Assembly: GCA_963822175.1 (NCBI GenBank)
Contig: CAWGGJ010000006.1
Location: forward strand, 248,001-312,000
DNA length: 64,000 bases
Source of the DNA: FEB-25 sp963822175
GTDB lineage: Bacteria > Chloroflexota > Anaerolineae > Anaerolineales > UBA4823
Direction: 5' to 3'
Within the stretch, counting starts at the first letter, position 1. The number at the start of each line of letters is the position of its first letter. The notes beneath the pieces are model-generated. The model was not told where the DNA came from and searched no databases. It worked only from the letters and a program-made list of their open reading frames with translations. Of the stretch, positions 18,066 to 27,846 are shown piece by piece. The position numbers were made by a program, and so were the translations under genes.

Positions 18066-18105
18066 AGGGCAGGTAAAAAAGTTACCTGCCCTTGATCTTT
18101 ATTTG
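18066..18105 (+). terminator. Terminator after the zinc-ribbon gene
   Basis: 11-bp stem AGGGCAGGTAA / TTACCTGCCCT around an A-rich loop, followed by a T-rich tract (TTGATCTTTATTT), 26 nt after the stop. Confidence 0.8.
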
Positions 18106-18275
18106 GGCAGTAGATTAATATCTATGAGGTAAGTTCGCAGAGGTGCAAACAAATCAGTAAATAAGGACTAGGAAATAATTCTGTATCCGATATTATTAGA
18201 TATCCAAAGCATAATGCGTTTGGGGAAATTTTTATGTACTCCAGGTTCGGTGCAGTGACATGACGATATAATTAC

Positions 18276-18788
18276 TTGGTGAATGATATCAAGATTGTCC
18301 GGCTTTCATCCAAGCAATGGCGCCGCTACCGGGAAATCCGGTTGGAATCACTCCGTGAAGAGCCGCAGGCATTCGGCTCATCGTTAATGGATACGGAGAA
18401 AAAACCTCCCGCTTACTGGCAGGGGCGATTAGCTGAAGCAGCACGGGGAGAAAACAGCGTCCTGTTGTTCGCCCAAGATGGTGAGCGGCTGATCGGAATG
18501 ATCGGCGTGTTTTATGATGAGACACAGGAGACTGCCCAGATCATATCAGTCTACGTTAACAAAGCGGAGCGCGGTAAAGGTGTAGGGAATTTGCTAATGC
18601 AAGCGGTCCTATCCGAGATCGGAAGGAAAAAGGGTATTCGCAAAGCAGTGCTTGGGGTGAACCAGGAGCAGACGGCAGCAGTGAGGCTGTATCGTCGGTT
18701 TGGTTTTGAGGTCACCGGTCAGAGGGAAGAAGTGCAGGGGGACGGAAGGAAACACTGCGGCTATTGGATGGAAAAGCAGCTAGGGTGA
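18276..18788 (+). CDS. GNAT-family N-acetyltransferase
   Basis: 170 aa. The acetyl-CoA-binding motif A is VYVNKAERGKGVGNLLMQ (R/Q-x2-G-x-G/A form), followed by AVRLYRRFGFEVTGQRE of motif B. The gene opens with TTG or the following GTG at 18279; no SD is evident. Substrate unknown. An isolated GNAT gene, not part of the leftward GNAT cluster that begins at 19556. Confidence 0.82.
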   Translation: MVNDIKIVRLSSKQWRRYREIRLESLREEPQAFGSSLMDTEKKPPAYWQGRLAEAARGENSVLLFAQDGERLIGMIGVFYDETQETAQIISVYVNKAERGKGVGNLLMQAVLSEIGRKKGIRKAVLGVNQEQTAAVRLYRRFGFEVTGQREEVQGDGRKHCGYWMEKQLG

Positions 18789-18980
18789 GCAGTAATGTGG
18801 TTATTGCCAGTGGCCATGGAATAGGAGAATTAACAGACAATTGTCCTTCACCGTACCAACGCAACTATCCATTCACCAGATCGCCTATGCGCAATGAATA
18901 TCCAAGGGGGACGAAACCATGCTTAAACCAGTCACCATTATTCATTTTATTCATCTAAAGTGCAATAGAGGAAGATGAAA

Positions 18981-19487
18981 ATGACTGAATTAGACGAATT
19001 TCGAAAAATGAAGGATGATTTCTTTGCCACCGATGGGCAAAGCCCCCTGACACCCAGCCAAAAACAGGCTTTCAAGGGTTTAAAGTATTTTCCCCCCAAC
19101 CCGGATTTAATCTTCGAAGTTGCGGTGGATAAATTCACGGATAAGCAACGGGTTGAGATGCAAACGACCACCGGCGACATCCAGGTATATGAGCGCTTTG
19201 GCAGGTTTAAATTCAAGGTAGATGGGCAACCTGCAGAGCTGACCATCTACCATAGTGACAGCGGATGGTTCCTGCCTTTCGTGGACAGCCTGGCGAGTAA
19301 GGAAACCTACCCTGCCGGGCGTTACCTGGAACCAGTCAAGCTGGAAGGCGGAGGTTTCCTGGTGGACTTCAACCTGGCATACAACCCGTATTGTGCCTAC
19401 AACGACACCTGGTCATGTCCGCTGACGCCATTCGAAAATCGCCTGAAAGTACCCATCCGCGCTGGCGAGAAACTATACCATGCGTAA
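18981..19487 (+). CDS. DUF1684 family protein
   Basis: 168 aa from the ATG at 18981 (GAGGAAG lies 7 nt upstream; an ATG two codons earlier overlaps the SD). The C-terminal block YNPYCAYNDTWSCPLTPFEN is the strongly conserved Cys-containing signature of DUF1684, and the N-terminal FRKMKDDFF...SPLTPSQKQAF matches the family start. Function of the family is not established. Convergent with the GNAT gene ending at 19556. Confidence 0.82.
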   Translation: MTELDEFRKMKDDFFATDGQSPLTPSQKQAFKGLKYFPPNPDLIFEVAVDKFTDKQRVEMQTTTGDIQVYERFGRFKFKVDGQPAELTIYHSDSGWFLPFVDSLASKETYPAGRYLEPVKLEGGGFLVDFNLAYNPYCAYNDTWSCPLTPFENRLKVPIRAGEKLYHA

Positions 19488-19555
19488 ACGTTTCCACGTT
19501 TTCACGCTGAAACTCGGTTAATTTATCAACCTGGAAACGTTGTACATTCTAACTT

Positions 19556-20596
19556 TCAAACGCTGATTGGCTTACGGTAGATCGTGCTCCGCTTTACCAC
19601 CCGGTAACCCATGAACTCGTACAGGTGGGTTGCACCCGAGGTGTTCTCTGCATCCACGCCCAGGCCGGCTTCGGTCATGCCGCGTTCCTTCAGGGCAAGT
19701 AAACTGGAGGCGATCAATGCTTTTGCCAGGCCTTGCCTTCTCCATGGTCTGCGCACGCAGATGTTCTCGGTATAACCACGCTTACGTCCATAAATCTCAT
19801 TCTGATCTTTATCGATAAAGCTCAACACCATCCCTGCAACCTGGTCACCCTGCCACGCCACGCGTAATAAACTTGGGTCATAATCCGGGCTATCGATGAA
19901 ACTCTTAAAGTCTTCCCATGGATCTGGAATGTAACCCCAATGATCCTGGAAGGCTTCGTTGGACGCTTCCCAAACCAGGCGCATATGCTCCGGTTCCACC
20001 GGGCGGATCTCCACTCCCGGGGGCAGGGGTAGATCAGGGATATTCTCCAGGTCAGGGCGCACCATCTCAAAGGCGTAGCGCACAGCCTTGTAGTCGTGCT
20101 GTTCCAGCAGGATTGTCCGGGCTTTCTCAGTGTTGCTGACGAAGTTATCCAGCAGGCATGGGGCATCCCTATCTAGCTTTCCACTTTGCATTAACTCCGA
20201 GGCAATTTGAGCCAGGCGCGCCTCAATGAAATCAAGCAAGGCGCTTCCAATACCTTTGCCTCTCCACGCCGGCAGCACATTGCCAAACGAAAAGCCAATC
20301 CACTGGCCACTTCCTTCCACCGCCCACCATACCCGGCAATACCCAACCACCTCAGCATTCACTTCAGCAAAAAGCATATCCTTATATGGGTCACAGTTGA
20401 CCAGGTGAGTATAGGTATTGACCACATCCTCAAGGTTCTCAGAACGTTCGAGTTCGTCCACCTCCCCGCAGAGGCGAATCACCCGCAGCATGGCAGGAAA
20501 ATCCTCTTCACCACGAAAACCACGGAAAGATAACCCGGGGATTCCGGTTCCATTCATTATTTCTATTTTTTTCAATGTATCAGTATTGTCCATCAT
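19556..20596 (-). CDS. Two-domain GNAT acetyltransferase
   Basis: About 346 aa from the ATG at 20596, preceded by AAGGA with 7-nt spacing (the longer frame starts at a TTG). It has two GNAT domains. Domain 1 carries AWRGKGIGSALLDFIEARL, domain 2 WRRQGLAKALIASSLLALK, each a motif A; domain 2 ends with GATHLYEFMGYRVVKR. The bi-domain layout is that of MshD-like mycothiol synthases, with no other evidence for that substrate. First (most distal) of five GNATs in this leftward island. Confidence 0.83.
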   Translation of the reverse strand: MMDNTDTLKKIEIMNGTGIPGLSFRGFRGEEDFPAMLRVIRLCGEVDELERSENLEDVVNTYTHLVNCDPYKDMLFAEVNAEVVGYCRVWWAVEGSGQWIGFSFGNVLPAWRGKGIGSALLDFIEARLAQIASELMQSGKLDRDAPCLLDNFVSNTEKARTILLEQHDYKAVRYAFEMVRPDLENIPDLPLPPGVEIRPVEPEHMRLVWEASNEAFQDHWGYIPDPWEDFKSFIDSPDYDPSLLRVAWQGDQVAGMVLSFIDKDQNEIYGRKRGYTENICVRRPWRRQGLAKALIASSLLALKERGMTEAGLGVDAENTSGATHLYEFMGYRVVKRSTIYRKPISV

Positions 20597-20712
20597 ATTA
20601 TTATCCTTTATGTACTCATGATCTTGCAAGATTTATCTCATCACCGCAGCAAAGAAAACACCAGAGAATATCAAACCCTTCTTTCTGCTGATCACAATGC
20701 GCTGGTGAACTT

Positions 20713-21981
20713 TCATGGTTCAGTGACCGCCTCTGTGCCTTCCACTGCTGTTTGTGTGTCACCATTCTTCGGCAGCTTGAATTTAAACCATGCCGGGATG
20801 GCGCTCAACAAAGCCGCCAGGCCGGTGACGTAAAAGGGCATCCGCGGGCTGTAACGTTCCCACATCCGGGCACCGATTGCGGGTGCCGGCAGGGATACCA
20901 GCCCCACGCTGGTGCCGAACAATCCGAATGCCGTGCCGCGCAACTTCTCTGGCACTGCCTTGCTGATCAGCGAATTATACGCCGGAGACATCATCCCCCC
21001 GGCCAGGCCAAACATCGCCCAAACCAGCGCATATCCCCAAAAGCCTTTTGCTTGCATGAAAGCGAACATGGCGAGGAACTCAAGCAGGAATCCGATCACG
21101 ATTCCCACCCGTTCGCCTTTCTTATCTGCCAGCCAGCCGGCAGGGATGGTGACCAGCATCATACATGCGCCGAACACGGATCCCAACCAGCCGATCTGTT
21201 GGTAGGTCATCCCACCGATCTGCTCCAGGTAAACCGGAAGCAGGTTATAGGAAAGCGACCAGGCAATATCGCGCACACCATCGGTGATCAGGATCCAGGT
21301 GACCACGCCACCACTGAGCAACAGACCAACCATGGCTCCCAGGTTTGTGCGTAAGCCCTGGACCGATAACTTTTGCGGATGAGCTTCATCACCACGCGCT
21401 GCGACGCGTGCCATCGAGACCCGGATGATCGTGGCAATGAAATAAAACAACCACGCCACCGCCAGCATGATGCGAAAGCCATAATTGTCCACCAGGAAAC
21501 CTCCCAGGGGTGGCCCGATCACACTGATCACCATGAAAAGCGTATCGGTGATGCCAAATACTCTCGCCCGGGTGTGCTCAGAGGATTGTTCAGCGATAAA
21601 AGCGTTGAAGCTCGGCCCGATCAAGGCGCGGGTGATTGCGCTGAAGATCATGCCGCTCATCACCCACTGCCAGGTGGGGGCTAAGATGAATCCAACATAG
21701 ACCAGGTTGCCTGCCACACTTCCAATGGCAATGCTGCGCAGGCGTCCCAGCGTATCTGATATCCATCCACCCAGGACCTGCACCACCAGTGGGATTACAT
21801 TCGAGATGGTGAAGAACAAACCTATCTGAACCACCGAAGCATTCAGCTCCTTTAAATATAGAGGTAGAAGCATCCCATACATCTCACCGCCCAGGTTCGC
21901 CAGGATCATGGCGAGCATGAACAGGAGCAACATTTTATTCAATAAAGGCTCGGTTTTCACCGCCTCTTTGGTGACGTCCAT
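20713..21981 (-). CDS. MFS transporter, drug-efflux type
   Basis: About 422 aa from the ATG at 21981 (AAAGGA 8 nt upstream; a longer frame begins at 22008). Twelve predicted membrane helices. The motif-A loop between helices 2 and 3 is GGWISDTLGRLRS and its repeat after helix 8 is AGWLADKKGERVG. It exports or imports small molecules by proton antiport. It sits among acetyltransferase and methyltransferase genes, which suits efflux; substrate unknown. Confidence 0.85.
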   Translation of the reverse strand: MDVTKEAVKTEPLLNKMLLLFMLAMILANLGGEMYGMLLPLYLKELNASVVQIGLFFTISNVIPLVVQVLGGWISDTLGRLRSIAIGSVAGNLVYVGFILAPTWQWVMSGMIFSAITRALIGPSFNAFIAEQSSEHTRARVFGITDTLFMVISVIGPPLGGFLVDNYGFRIMLAVAWLFYFIATIIRVSMARVAARGDEAHPQKLSVQGLRTNLGAMVGLLLSGGVVTWILITDGVRDIAWSLSYNLLPVYLEQIGGMTYQQIGWLGSVFGACMMLVTIPAGWLADKKGERVGIVIGFLLEFLAMFAFMQAKGFWGYALVWAMFGLAGGMMSPAYNSLISKAVPEKLRGTAFGLFGTSVGLVSLPAPAIGARMWERYSPRMPFYVTGLAALLSAIPAWFKFKLPKNGDTQTAVEGTEAVTEP

Positions 21982-22062
21982 TTTAAAATTCCTTTTATCA
22001 TCATTCATCGCGCACCGCAGCTGGTTCCAATCTACAGTGCTCGTGTGAATAGAAGGCCATTT

Positions 22063-22836
22063 TTATCGACTCATCGGCTTGACTGCTCGTGTAGCAATAT
22101 AAGCCGGAAGATATTTTCCCAACGGAGAATCCCGCTGATCTTCGTATAATCCGGTAAGGATAAAGCCCGCCTCCAGCTGTCCACCGATCTGATCATCCAG
22201 GGAGTGGCTGAATTCCAGAGGAGAATCATCCCCGAACTCATAGTACCGCTCTTCTTCGGTCAACTGGCTTGCATCGAAGGGTAAGGGATATCTCACTTTA
22301 AACTCACCCTGCATTTCCAGGGGACCATCAAAGACATATATTGCGGGGTTGTTAAAGGCAGCCAACAGCACACCTCCTATACTTAGAACCCGAAAAACTT
22401 CCCTCCAAACCGGTCGTACCTCTGGGCAAAAGCAATTCGATATGGGGTGGAACACCAAGTCAAAACTTCCATCCTCAAATGCTGAGAGGTCGCGCATATC
22501 GCCTTCAACAGTGACCAACATAAGCCCTTCCCGCCGGGCAACCATCCGGTCTTGCTCCAGCTGCTTGGGTGAATTGTCAAAAACTGTGACATTTGCACCA
22601 GCGGCTGCCAGGACAGGTCCCTGTTGCCCACCACCCGATGCCAGGCATAACACATCCGCACCGTTTAGGCCTGCAGGGAACCAATCACGTGGCACTTGCT
22701 TCTGCTCTGTGAGCCGTACGTACCACTCTCCCCTGCGCGCTGCAGCAATTCGTTCAGGGCTGGCGGGGATGGTCCAGGGATTACCTTGCTCCACTTGCAG
22801 GTCCCACTTTTCTCGATTGTATGCTCTTATATCCAT
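22063..22836 (-). CDS. Class I SAM-dependent methyltransferase
   Basis: About 257 aa from the ATG at 22836 (AAAGGA 8 nt upstream). Motif I is VLCLASGGGQQGPVLA, followed by TVFDNSPKQLEQD, VEGDMRDLSAF and GSFDLVFHPISNCF. This matches the small-molecule methyltransferase group often annotated as Methyltransf_11. The start follows by one base the frame-corrected stop of the upstream GNAT gene, so the two are co-translated. Substrate unknown. Confidence 0.82.
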   Translation of the reverse strand: MDIRAYNREKWDLQVEQGNPWTIPASPERIAAARRGEWYVRLTEQKQVPRDWFPAGLNGADVLCLASGGGQQGPVLAAAGANVTVFDNSPKQLEQDRMVARREGLMLVTVEGDMRDLSAFEDGSFDLVFHPISNCFCPEVRPVWREVFRVLSIGGVLLAAFNNPAIYVFDGPLEMQGEFKVRYPLPFDASQLTEEERYYEFGDDSPLEFSHSLDDQIGGQLEAGFILTGLYEDQRDSPLGKYLPAYIATRAVKPMSR

Positions 22837-22837
22837 C

Positions 22838-23762
22838 TCACACATCCTTTTCATAGGTTCCCAGTTTGTTGACCACCTGGAATCCCACTGATTTCATATA
22901 ATTTTATGGCTGGAGGGTTGTCCTCAAATGTAGAAACGATGGCACTCTTCATTCCATGTCTCTTTAATCGAAGTAACCCTTCCAGCATGACCGCTCTCCC
23001 CAAACCCTTGCGTTGGAAATCCGGGTGGGTGCCCATCGGCTCGAACAACCCCACCTGGTTGACCGGGTCTGTCCACACGATGCAGAATGCTCCAATCTGC
23101 CCATCCGCTGCCACCGCCACGATATCCAGCTCCCGATCATAGACTGGAGAGCGCATGAAATTGGTGAAACGCGCTACATACTGTTCAAACGTCGCCTTTG
23201 ACCCAAAAGCCCCGTATTGAGCCTTTGCCCGGGCAACTACTTCCGCCTCTCCCTTGCTGCTGCGTACCTGGAATCCCTCCGGCAGCTGTTGGCATGGGAT
23301 CGCTTCATCCAGCGATCGGGTCAGGTGGACCAAGCCTCTCCTGAGCCTGTAACCCCTTTGCCCAAAATGTGCTTCAAGATTGTCATCATTATGAAACACC
23401 CATAGATCATAAATGGTTGGCTTGCCATTCTGTCGGGCGATCTGCATCGCCTTATTTTCGGTCCAGATATACATATCCGTTACATTCTGGCTTCCCTGAA
23501 GTTCTGGTTGGATGTATACATCGATTCCTACCCAATCAGGTGAGATCAGTGCCCATCCCAACAACCTCCTGGAGTTTTTTGGGTCGTCCCAAAGATAGAT
23601 GTGATTCCAGAAGTCACCCTCCAGCGGTGGGTAATACAGCCACCAATTGAGATCTCCAATGTGGATATAGTAGCTCCCGTTGTTAGCCTTCCGCCCTGCC
23701 ATCAACAGCTCGCGCATGGCTGTAATATCATCCTCGTCCCTGTAACGTCGTGGCTCGTTCAT
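22838..23762 (-). CDS. GNAT-family acetyltransferase, C-terminus frameshifted
   Basis: The ATG at 23762 overlaps the stop of the ABC-F gene (ATGA). Motif A is DFQRKGLGRAVMLEGLLRL in a C-terminal GNAT domain; the N-terminal half is a divergent second GNAT fold. As sequenced, the frame runs out at 22851 after KLYEISGIPGG. Dropping one A from the triplet at 22892-22894 restores KLYESVGFQVVNKLG and a TGA at 22838, one base before the next gene. The indel is therefore probably an assembly or sequencing error. Confidence 0.8.
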
Positions 23763-25801
23763 GCTTTCTCCACTAACTTTTCCCATTCGCCGGTCAATTT
23801 TTCCAGCTCTGCCTGGGCTTTGGCATATTTCCAACTTAAATCGTTGATCGTTTCAAACCCTTTTGAGCCACTGGCATGATGCAGCTGTTGAGATATACGC
23901 TGAACAGCCTGCTCCTGCTCACGGATTTGCGTTTCCAGTTTCTCCAGGGCTTGTTGAAGCCTGCGCGTATCCCGGCTGTTATCGCGTGCCAAGGGCTTAG
24001 ATGGTAAAAGCATCCTGGTAGGCTGCGAGGCGGTAGCCGACCTTTGCAGAACAAACTGGCGGTATGTTCCCTGGAAGATATTCAATCTTCCTCCATGTAG
24101 CTCCCATATCTGGCTGGCCAGCTGATCGATCAGGTAACGGTCGTGCGATACCAGCAGGATGGTTCCAGGAAAATCCTGCAGCACCTGCTGGAGGATTTCG
24201 CGTGCTGGCAGGTCTAGGTGGTTGGTTGGCTCATCCAGCAGCAGGACATTCGCCCCACGTAATGCCAGGATGGCTAATGCCAATCTACCTTTTTCACCAC
24301 CACTCAGCGAGCTGACCGATTTGAATACATCCTCACCCCGGAACAGGTATTGCGCCAGGTGATTGCGCGCCAGTTCAGGATCCATCTCGCGAGCGCTCAA
24401 CAGCTCCTCCAACACCGTATGATCCGGGTTGAGCTCATCATGTGCCTGGGCAAAGTAACCCACTTCCAGGCTGGCTCCCAGGCGCACTTCACCTTTCAAC
24501 GGATCCACCTGCCCGAGCATCGTCTTCAAAAAGGTCGTCTTGCCGCTTCCATTCGGACCAATGAGTGCAGCACATTCACCCCGCCTGAGCTCCAGGTTTT
24601 GCACCTGGAACAGCGTTTTTCCCGGGTAGCCTATGGAGGCATTTTCTGCCCTCAAGATGATATTGCTGCTGTCCTTGGAGGGTACGAGGCGTGGCCGGAT
24701 GAGAGGTGGCCGTGGTGGCATGGCCAGGGCATTCACCTTGCGGATCGCTTCGACCACATCCAGGGGTTTATCAGCCCGCAAGTCCAGCTCGTGCCAGTTC
24801 CGTCCACTGCGCAGCACCATGATCCCATAAGTATCCACAGCCATCAGCTCACGGGTTACTTTCCGTAGCATACCCAGGGCACGTGCATGGGTACTGGCAC
24901 GGACCCAGTTGCGCTGGACGAAGTCCATCTCCTTCTGTAAACGTTCCTTTTCTTCCTCGAACACCCGCTGGGTATATTCCCAACGTGTATCGCGCTGGAG
25001 AAGGTAGTTGCTGTAGTTACCCGTGTAAACTTCGATCCCCCGAGGGCTCATTTCCCAGATGGTATCCACGGTATTATCCAAAAAGTAGCGGTCATGGCTG
25101 GCCACCAGCACTGCCCCGTCCCATTCATTCAGCGTGTGTTCCAACCACTCGATAGCTTCAGCATCCAGGTGGTTGGTAGGCTCATCCAGCATCAGCAGGG
25201 CGGGTTTTTCGAGCAGCAGTTTCGCCAGTAAAAGGCGCGTTTTTTGACCACCGCTGAGATGAGCGAGTGGCATATCCCAGGTTTGCTTCCCCAAACCCAA
25301 TCCCTGCAGAGTTTGCTGGATGCGCAGATCGTAATCGTAGCCACCGGCATGCTCAAAAGCAGCCTGCAACTCACCATAGGTGGCAAGCACTTCTTCGGTG
25401 TAGCAGCCACCCGCCATTTCGGCTTCCAGCTTATGCAAGTCGGACTGCATTCTTTGCAGGTCAGAGAATACGGTCAGCATCTCAGCATAGACCGTGTTCT
25501 GATCCTGGGCAAAGGCACCTGCACCCGAGGCTTTTCCGAGGGTGCCTGCACCCGAGGCTTTTCCGAGGGTGTCACTCGCTTCCTGTCGCAGGTAACCCAG
25601 CTGCCTGCCACGGGCAATATGAATACTACCCGTGGTAGGTTGGTTCAGACCTGCCAGGATCATCATGAGCGAGGTTTTACCTATTCCATTCGGTCCGATC
25701 AACCCGATCTTGCCATCGTTGGGAATCGTCACCGATATCCCGCGGAACAGGTCGAAAGCGCCGAAAGATAAACCTAGATTATGTGCAGAAAGGACAGACA
25801 T
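23759..25801 (-). CDS. ABC-F family ATPase
   Basis: 680 aa with two ABC domains. Walker A: IGPNGIGKTS and IGPNGSGKTT. Signatures: LSGGQK and LSGGEK. Walker B: LMLDEPTNHLD and LLLDEPTNHLD. An interdomain linker (about 265-375) with the ABC-F pattern and a C-terminal coiled coil follow; no membrane domain. ABC-F proteins act on the ribosome E site or give antibiotic target protection; this one is closer to the Uup/YdiF type by layout. A 27-bp tandem duplication (25515-25570) adds a second copy of LGKASGAG near residue 80 in domain 1. Confidence 0.88.
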   Translation of the reverse strand: MSVLSAHNLGLSFGAFDLFRGISVTIPNDGKIGLIGPNGIGKTSLMMILAGLNQPTTGSIHIARGRQLGYLRQEASDTLGKASGAGTLGKASGAGAFAQDQNTVYAEMLTVFSDLQRMQSDLHKLEAEMAGGCYTEEVLATYGELQAAFEHAGGYDYDLRIQQTLQGLGLGKQTWDMPLAHLSGGQKTRLLLAKLLLEKPALLMLDEPTNHLDAEAIEWLEHTLNEWDGAVLVASHDRYFLDNTVDTIWEMSPRGIEVYTGNYSNYLLQRDTRWEYTQRVFEEEKERLQKEMDFVQRNWVRASTHARALGMLRKVTRELMAVDTYGIMVLRSGRNWHELDLRADKPLDVVEAIRKVNALAMPPRPPLIRPRLVPSKDSSNIILRAENASIGYPGKTLFQVQNLELRRGECAALIGPNGSGKTTFLKTMLGQVDPLKGEVRLGASLEVGYFAQAHDELNPDHTVLEELLSAREMDPELARNHLAQYLFRGEDVFKSVSSLSGGEKGRLALAILALRGANVLLLDEPTNHLDLPAREILQQVLQDFPGTILLVSHDRYLIDQLASQIWELHGGRLNIFQGTYRQFVLQRSATASQPTRMLLPSKPLARDNSRDTRRLQQALEKLETQIREQEQAVQRISQQLHHASGSKGFETINDLSWKYAKAQAELEKLTGEWEKLVEKA

Positions 25802-25834
25802 TCTAACTCCATAAGATAATACATATCAACAAAA

Positions 25835-26662
25835 TTAACCGTTGCGGTGCAGCTTACCGGTGCGCTTGGCATACCGTTCAGCCAGGCCGAACACCCACAA
25901 CCCCACCGGGATGGCAACCAGACCCATCAGCAGCGTCGGCCAGATGTATTGCCAGAGCTGCATCGTGGGGGTTCCTTCCAATAAGGCCTGGCGGGTACCA
26001 TCCAGCACGTAGGTCGCCGGGCTATATACAGCCAGCTTTTGCAGGAATTCAGGCAATACATCCACCGGGTAATACACGCCGGATACCAGCAACAGCAGGG
26101 CAATGATCACGTGGGTCATCTGTGAGCCGCGCTCGGGGAAGAGCAAAGGCAGCACGCTACCCATCACCCCTACTCCAATGAACGACAGGCTTCCCGCCAA
26201 AAGCATTACCGTGCCACCCGCCAGGTTGGCTTTGCTCAGATCGAGGTGGAAGATTGCCACGGTAACCGCCAGGATGATGCACGTCGAGAACATACTGTAG
26301 ATAACTGCCCACACTGTCTGACCTGCCATGTGGGTGATACGCCGGATGGGTGCCATCAACGTATACTCGATGGTGCCTTCCCAGCGCTCCATGCCGATCA
26401 CATCGGTGATCCAGTAAAAGATCAATGACAGGTAACGCCATACCAGGGTACCCACCACCAGGTACAGCACCAGGTAACGTCCTTCAGCCTTGGATACTCC
26501 ACTGATCTGTTCCATGCCAACCCCAATAAAGCTGACCGAAAGGCTGTTGGCAATGGAGTAGGCAAGCCACACCAGTTCCCAAGACCAGTAGCGTTTCACT
26601 AGATTTGCATTGCGTTCCATGAACGCATAGGTTGCTCTAAACTCATGCACTAATGTAGTCAT
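25835..26662 (-). CDS. ABC-2 type transporter permease
   Basis: 275 aa from the ATG at 26662, preceded by GGAG with 8-nt spacing; the long upstream frame overlaps the neighbouring GNAT gene. Six hydrophobic segments, with the ABC-2 signature region around GVYYPVDVLPEFLQ and ATYVLDGTRQAL. It is probably the membrane half of an exporter whose ATPase is the gene at 28584-29408; three GNAT genes are inserted between them. Substrate unknown. Confidence 0.85.
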   Translation of the reverse strand: MTTLVHEFRATYAFMERNANLVKRYWSWELVWLAYSIANSLSVSFIGVGMEQISGVSKAEGRYLVLYLVVGTLVWRYLSLIFYWITDVIGMERWEGTIEYTLMAPIRRITHMAGQTVWAVIYSMFSTCIILAVTVAIFHLDLSKANLAGGTVMLLAGSLSFIGVGVMGSVLPLLFPERGSQMTHVIIALLLLVSGVYYPVDVLPEFLQKLAVYSPATYVLDGTRQALLEGTPTMQLWQYIWPTLLMGLVAIPVGLWVFGLAERYAKRTGKLHRNG

Positions 26663-26681
26663 TTTAAAACTCCAAAAATCT

Positions 26682-27242
26682 TTAACCAAATCCTGCCAGC
26701 CACTCTTCACGCAGGATACCCATAAAAAGTAAATCCCAACGGCGTCCTTCGCGTAAGAGAAATTTACGTACCCGTCCCTCATGGATAAATCCAGCTTTTT
26801 CATACGAGCGGATCGCCCGCGGGTTATATTCAAACGTTGTGAGGCTCACCCTTCTCAGGTTCAGCTCGTGGAAGGCATAGCGCAGGATCACACGCATCGC
26901 ATCGGTGCCATACCCCTTACCCCAGAGCTCACGCTCACCGATGCCAATTCCAACGAAAGCATCACCATTCGGGTAACCATCCGCATCCAAAGCGGTGAAA
27001 CCGACCAGGCGGTCATCATCCAGGCTGCGGATGACAAAATAGTGGAAGGGAGGTGGTACCTTCTCCTGGTCCTTCTGGATCCACTCGGTCAGCTGTTTGA
27101 CTGAAAATCGATTGCTCGGTTCAGCATCCAGCAGGCGCAAATATTCGCTATCGCCACCCCAGCGGGATACCGCCTGTGCAATAACCGCAGGCTCTTCAGC
27201 GCTGAGCCGTACCAGGGTGCCCTCTAATAAATTTGCCTTCAT
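26682..27242 (-). CDS. GNAT acetyltransferase, RimJ/RimL type
   Basis: 186 aa; GGAAGG lies 6 nt before the ATG. The motif A LWGKGYGTDAMRVILRYAF and the following NLRRVSLTTFEYNPRAIRSY are typical of RimJ/RimL-like enzymes that acetylate protein N-termini or small amines. It is the paralogue of the gene at 27270-27846: most of the C-terminal half is alike, including EKAGFIHEGRVRKF. The stop is 20 nt upstream of the ABC-2 permease start. Confidence 0.85.
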   Translation of the reverse strand: MKANLLEGTLVRLSAEEPAVIAQAVSRWGGDSEYLRLLDAEPSNRFSVKQLTEWIQKDQEKVPPPFHYFVIRSLDDDRLVGFTALDADGYPNGDAFVGIGIGERELWGKGYGTDAMRVILRYAFHELNLRRVSLTTFEYNPRAIRSYEKAGFIHEGRVRKFLLREGRRWDLLFMGILREEWLAGFG

Positions 27243-27269
27243 CAGTCACCTTCCATTCCAAAAATGCTC

Positions 27270-27846
27270 TCACTTCCTGCCAACAATCCCTGGCAGATTA
27301 GCCAGGAACTCTTCCCGCAGGAGACCCATATATAACCAGTCCCAACGCCGACCTTCACGGAGCATCGCCCCACGAATGCGTCCCTTCGTGGATGAAGCCA
27401 ACCTTCTCATACGACCGGATCGCACGTGGGTTATACTCGAAGACGATCAAGCCTGCTTTCCTCAGGTTCAGCTCGTTGAAAGCGTATCTCAGCATGATGC
27501 GCATGGCATCCGTTCCATACCCATTGCCCCAGTATTGGCGTTCTCCCAGGGCGATCGCCACCAGGGTATCGCCGTGATGTTGATAAAGGTCGAACAGACC
27601 GATAAAACCGATCAGCACATCGCCTTCCAGCATTCGAATGCCGAAAAACAGCTCATCAGAAGGAGGCTTTTCCAGGTCCTTTTCAAACCACTCCTTCACC
27701 TTTTTTTCGGAAAACAGCCTGGGTGGTTCAGTATCCAGTAAACGGTACCATTCCGTATCCTGGTCCCAGTGGAACAGGTGTGACGCCATCACCTCCGGGT
27801 CTTCAGCTGTCAACCGGACCAGCTCACCGTACAGAAGATCATTCAT
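27270..27846 (-). CDS. GNAT acetyltransferase (RimJ/RimL type), frameshifted
   Basis: As sequenced, the frame stops at 27355 after EKVGFIHEGTHSWGDAP. Removing one G from GGG (plus-strand C residues 27382-27384) restores GFIHEGRIRGAMLREGRRWD and on to GIVGRK, ending at 27270. The restored tail matches the paralogue at 26682. Start: ATG at 27846, eight bases inside the preceding gene. Motif A is YWGNGYGTDAMRIMLRYAF. The open question is a real inactivation versus an indel error; the latter is favoured by similar cases elsewhere in the window. Confidence 0.78.

Noticed and set aside
19495..19542. Long-loop inverted repeat (AACGTTTCCA / TGGAAACGTT) between DUF1684 and GNAT genes
   Set aside because: Stem of ten pairs but a loop of about 28 nt and no T-run. 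It is too weak to call as a terminator.
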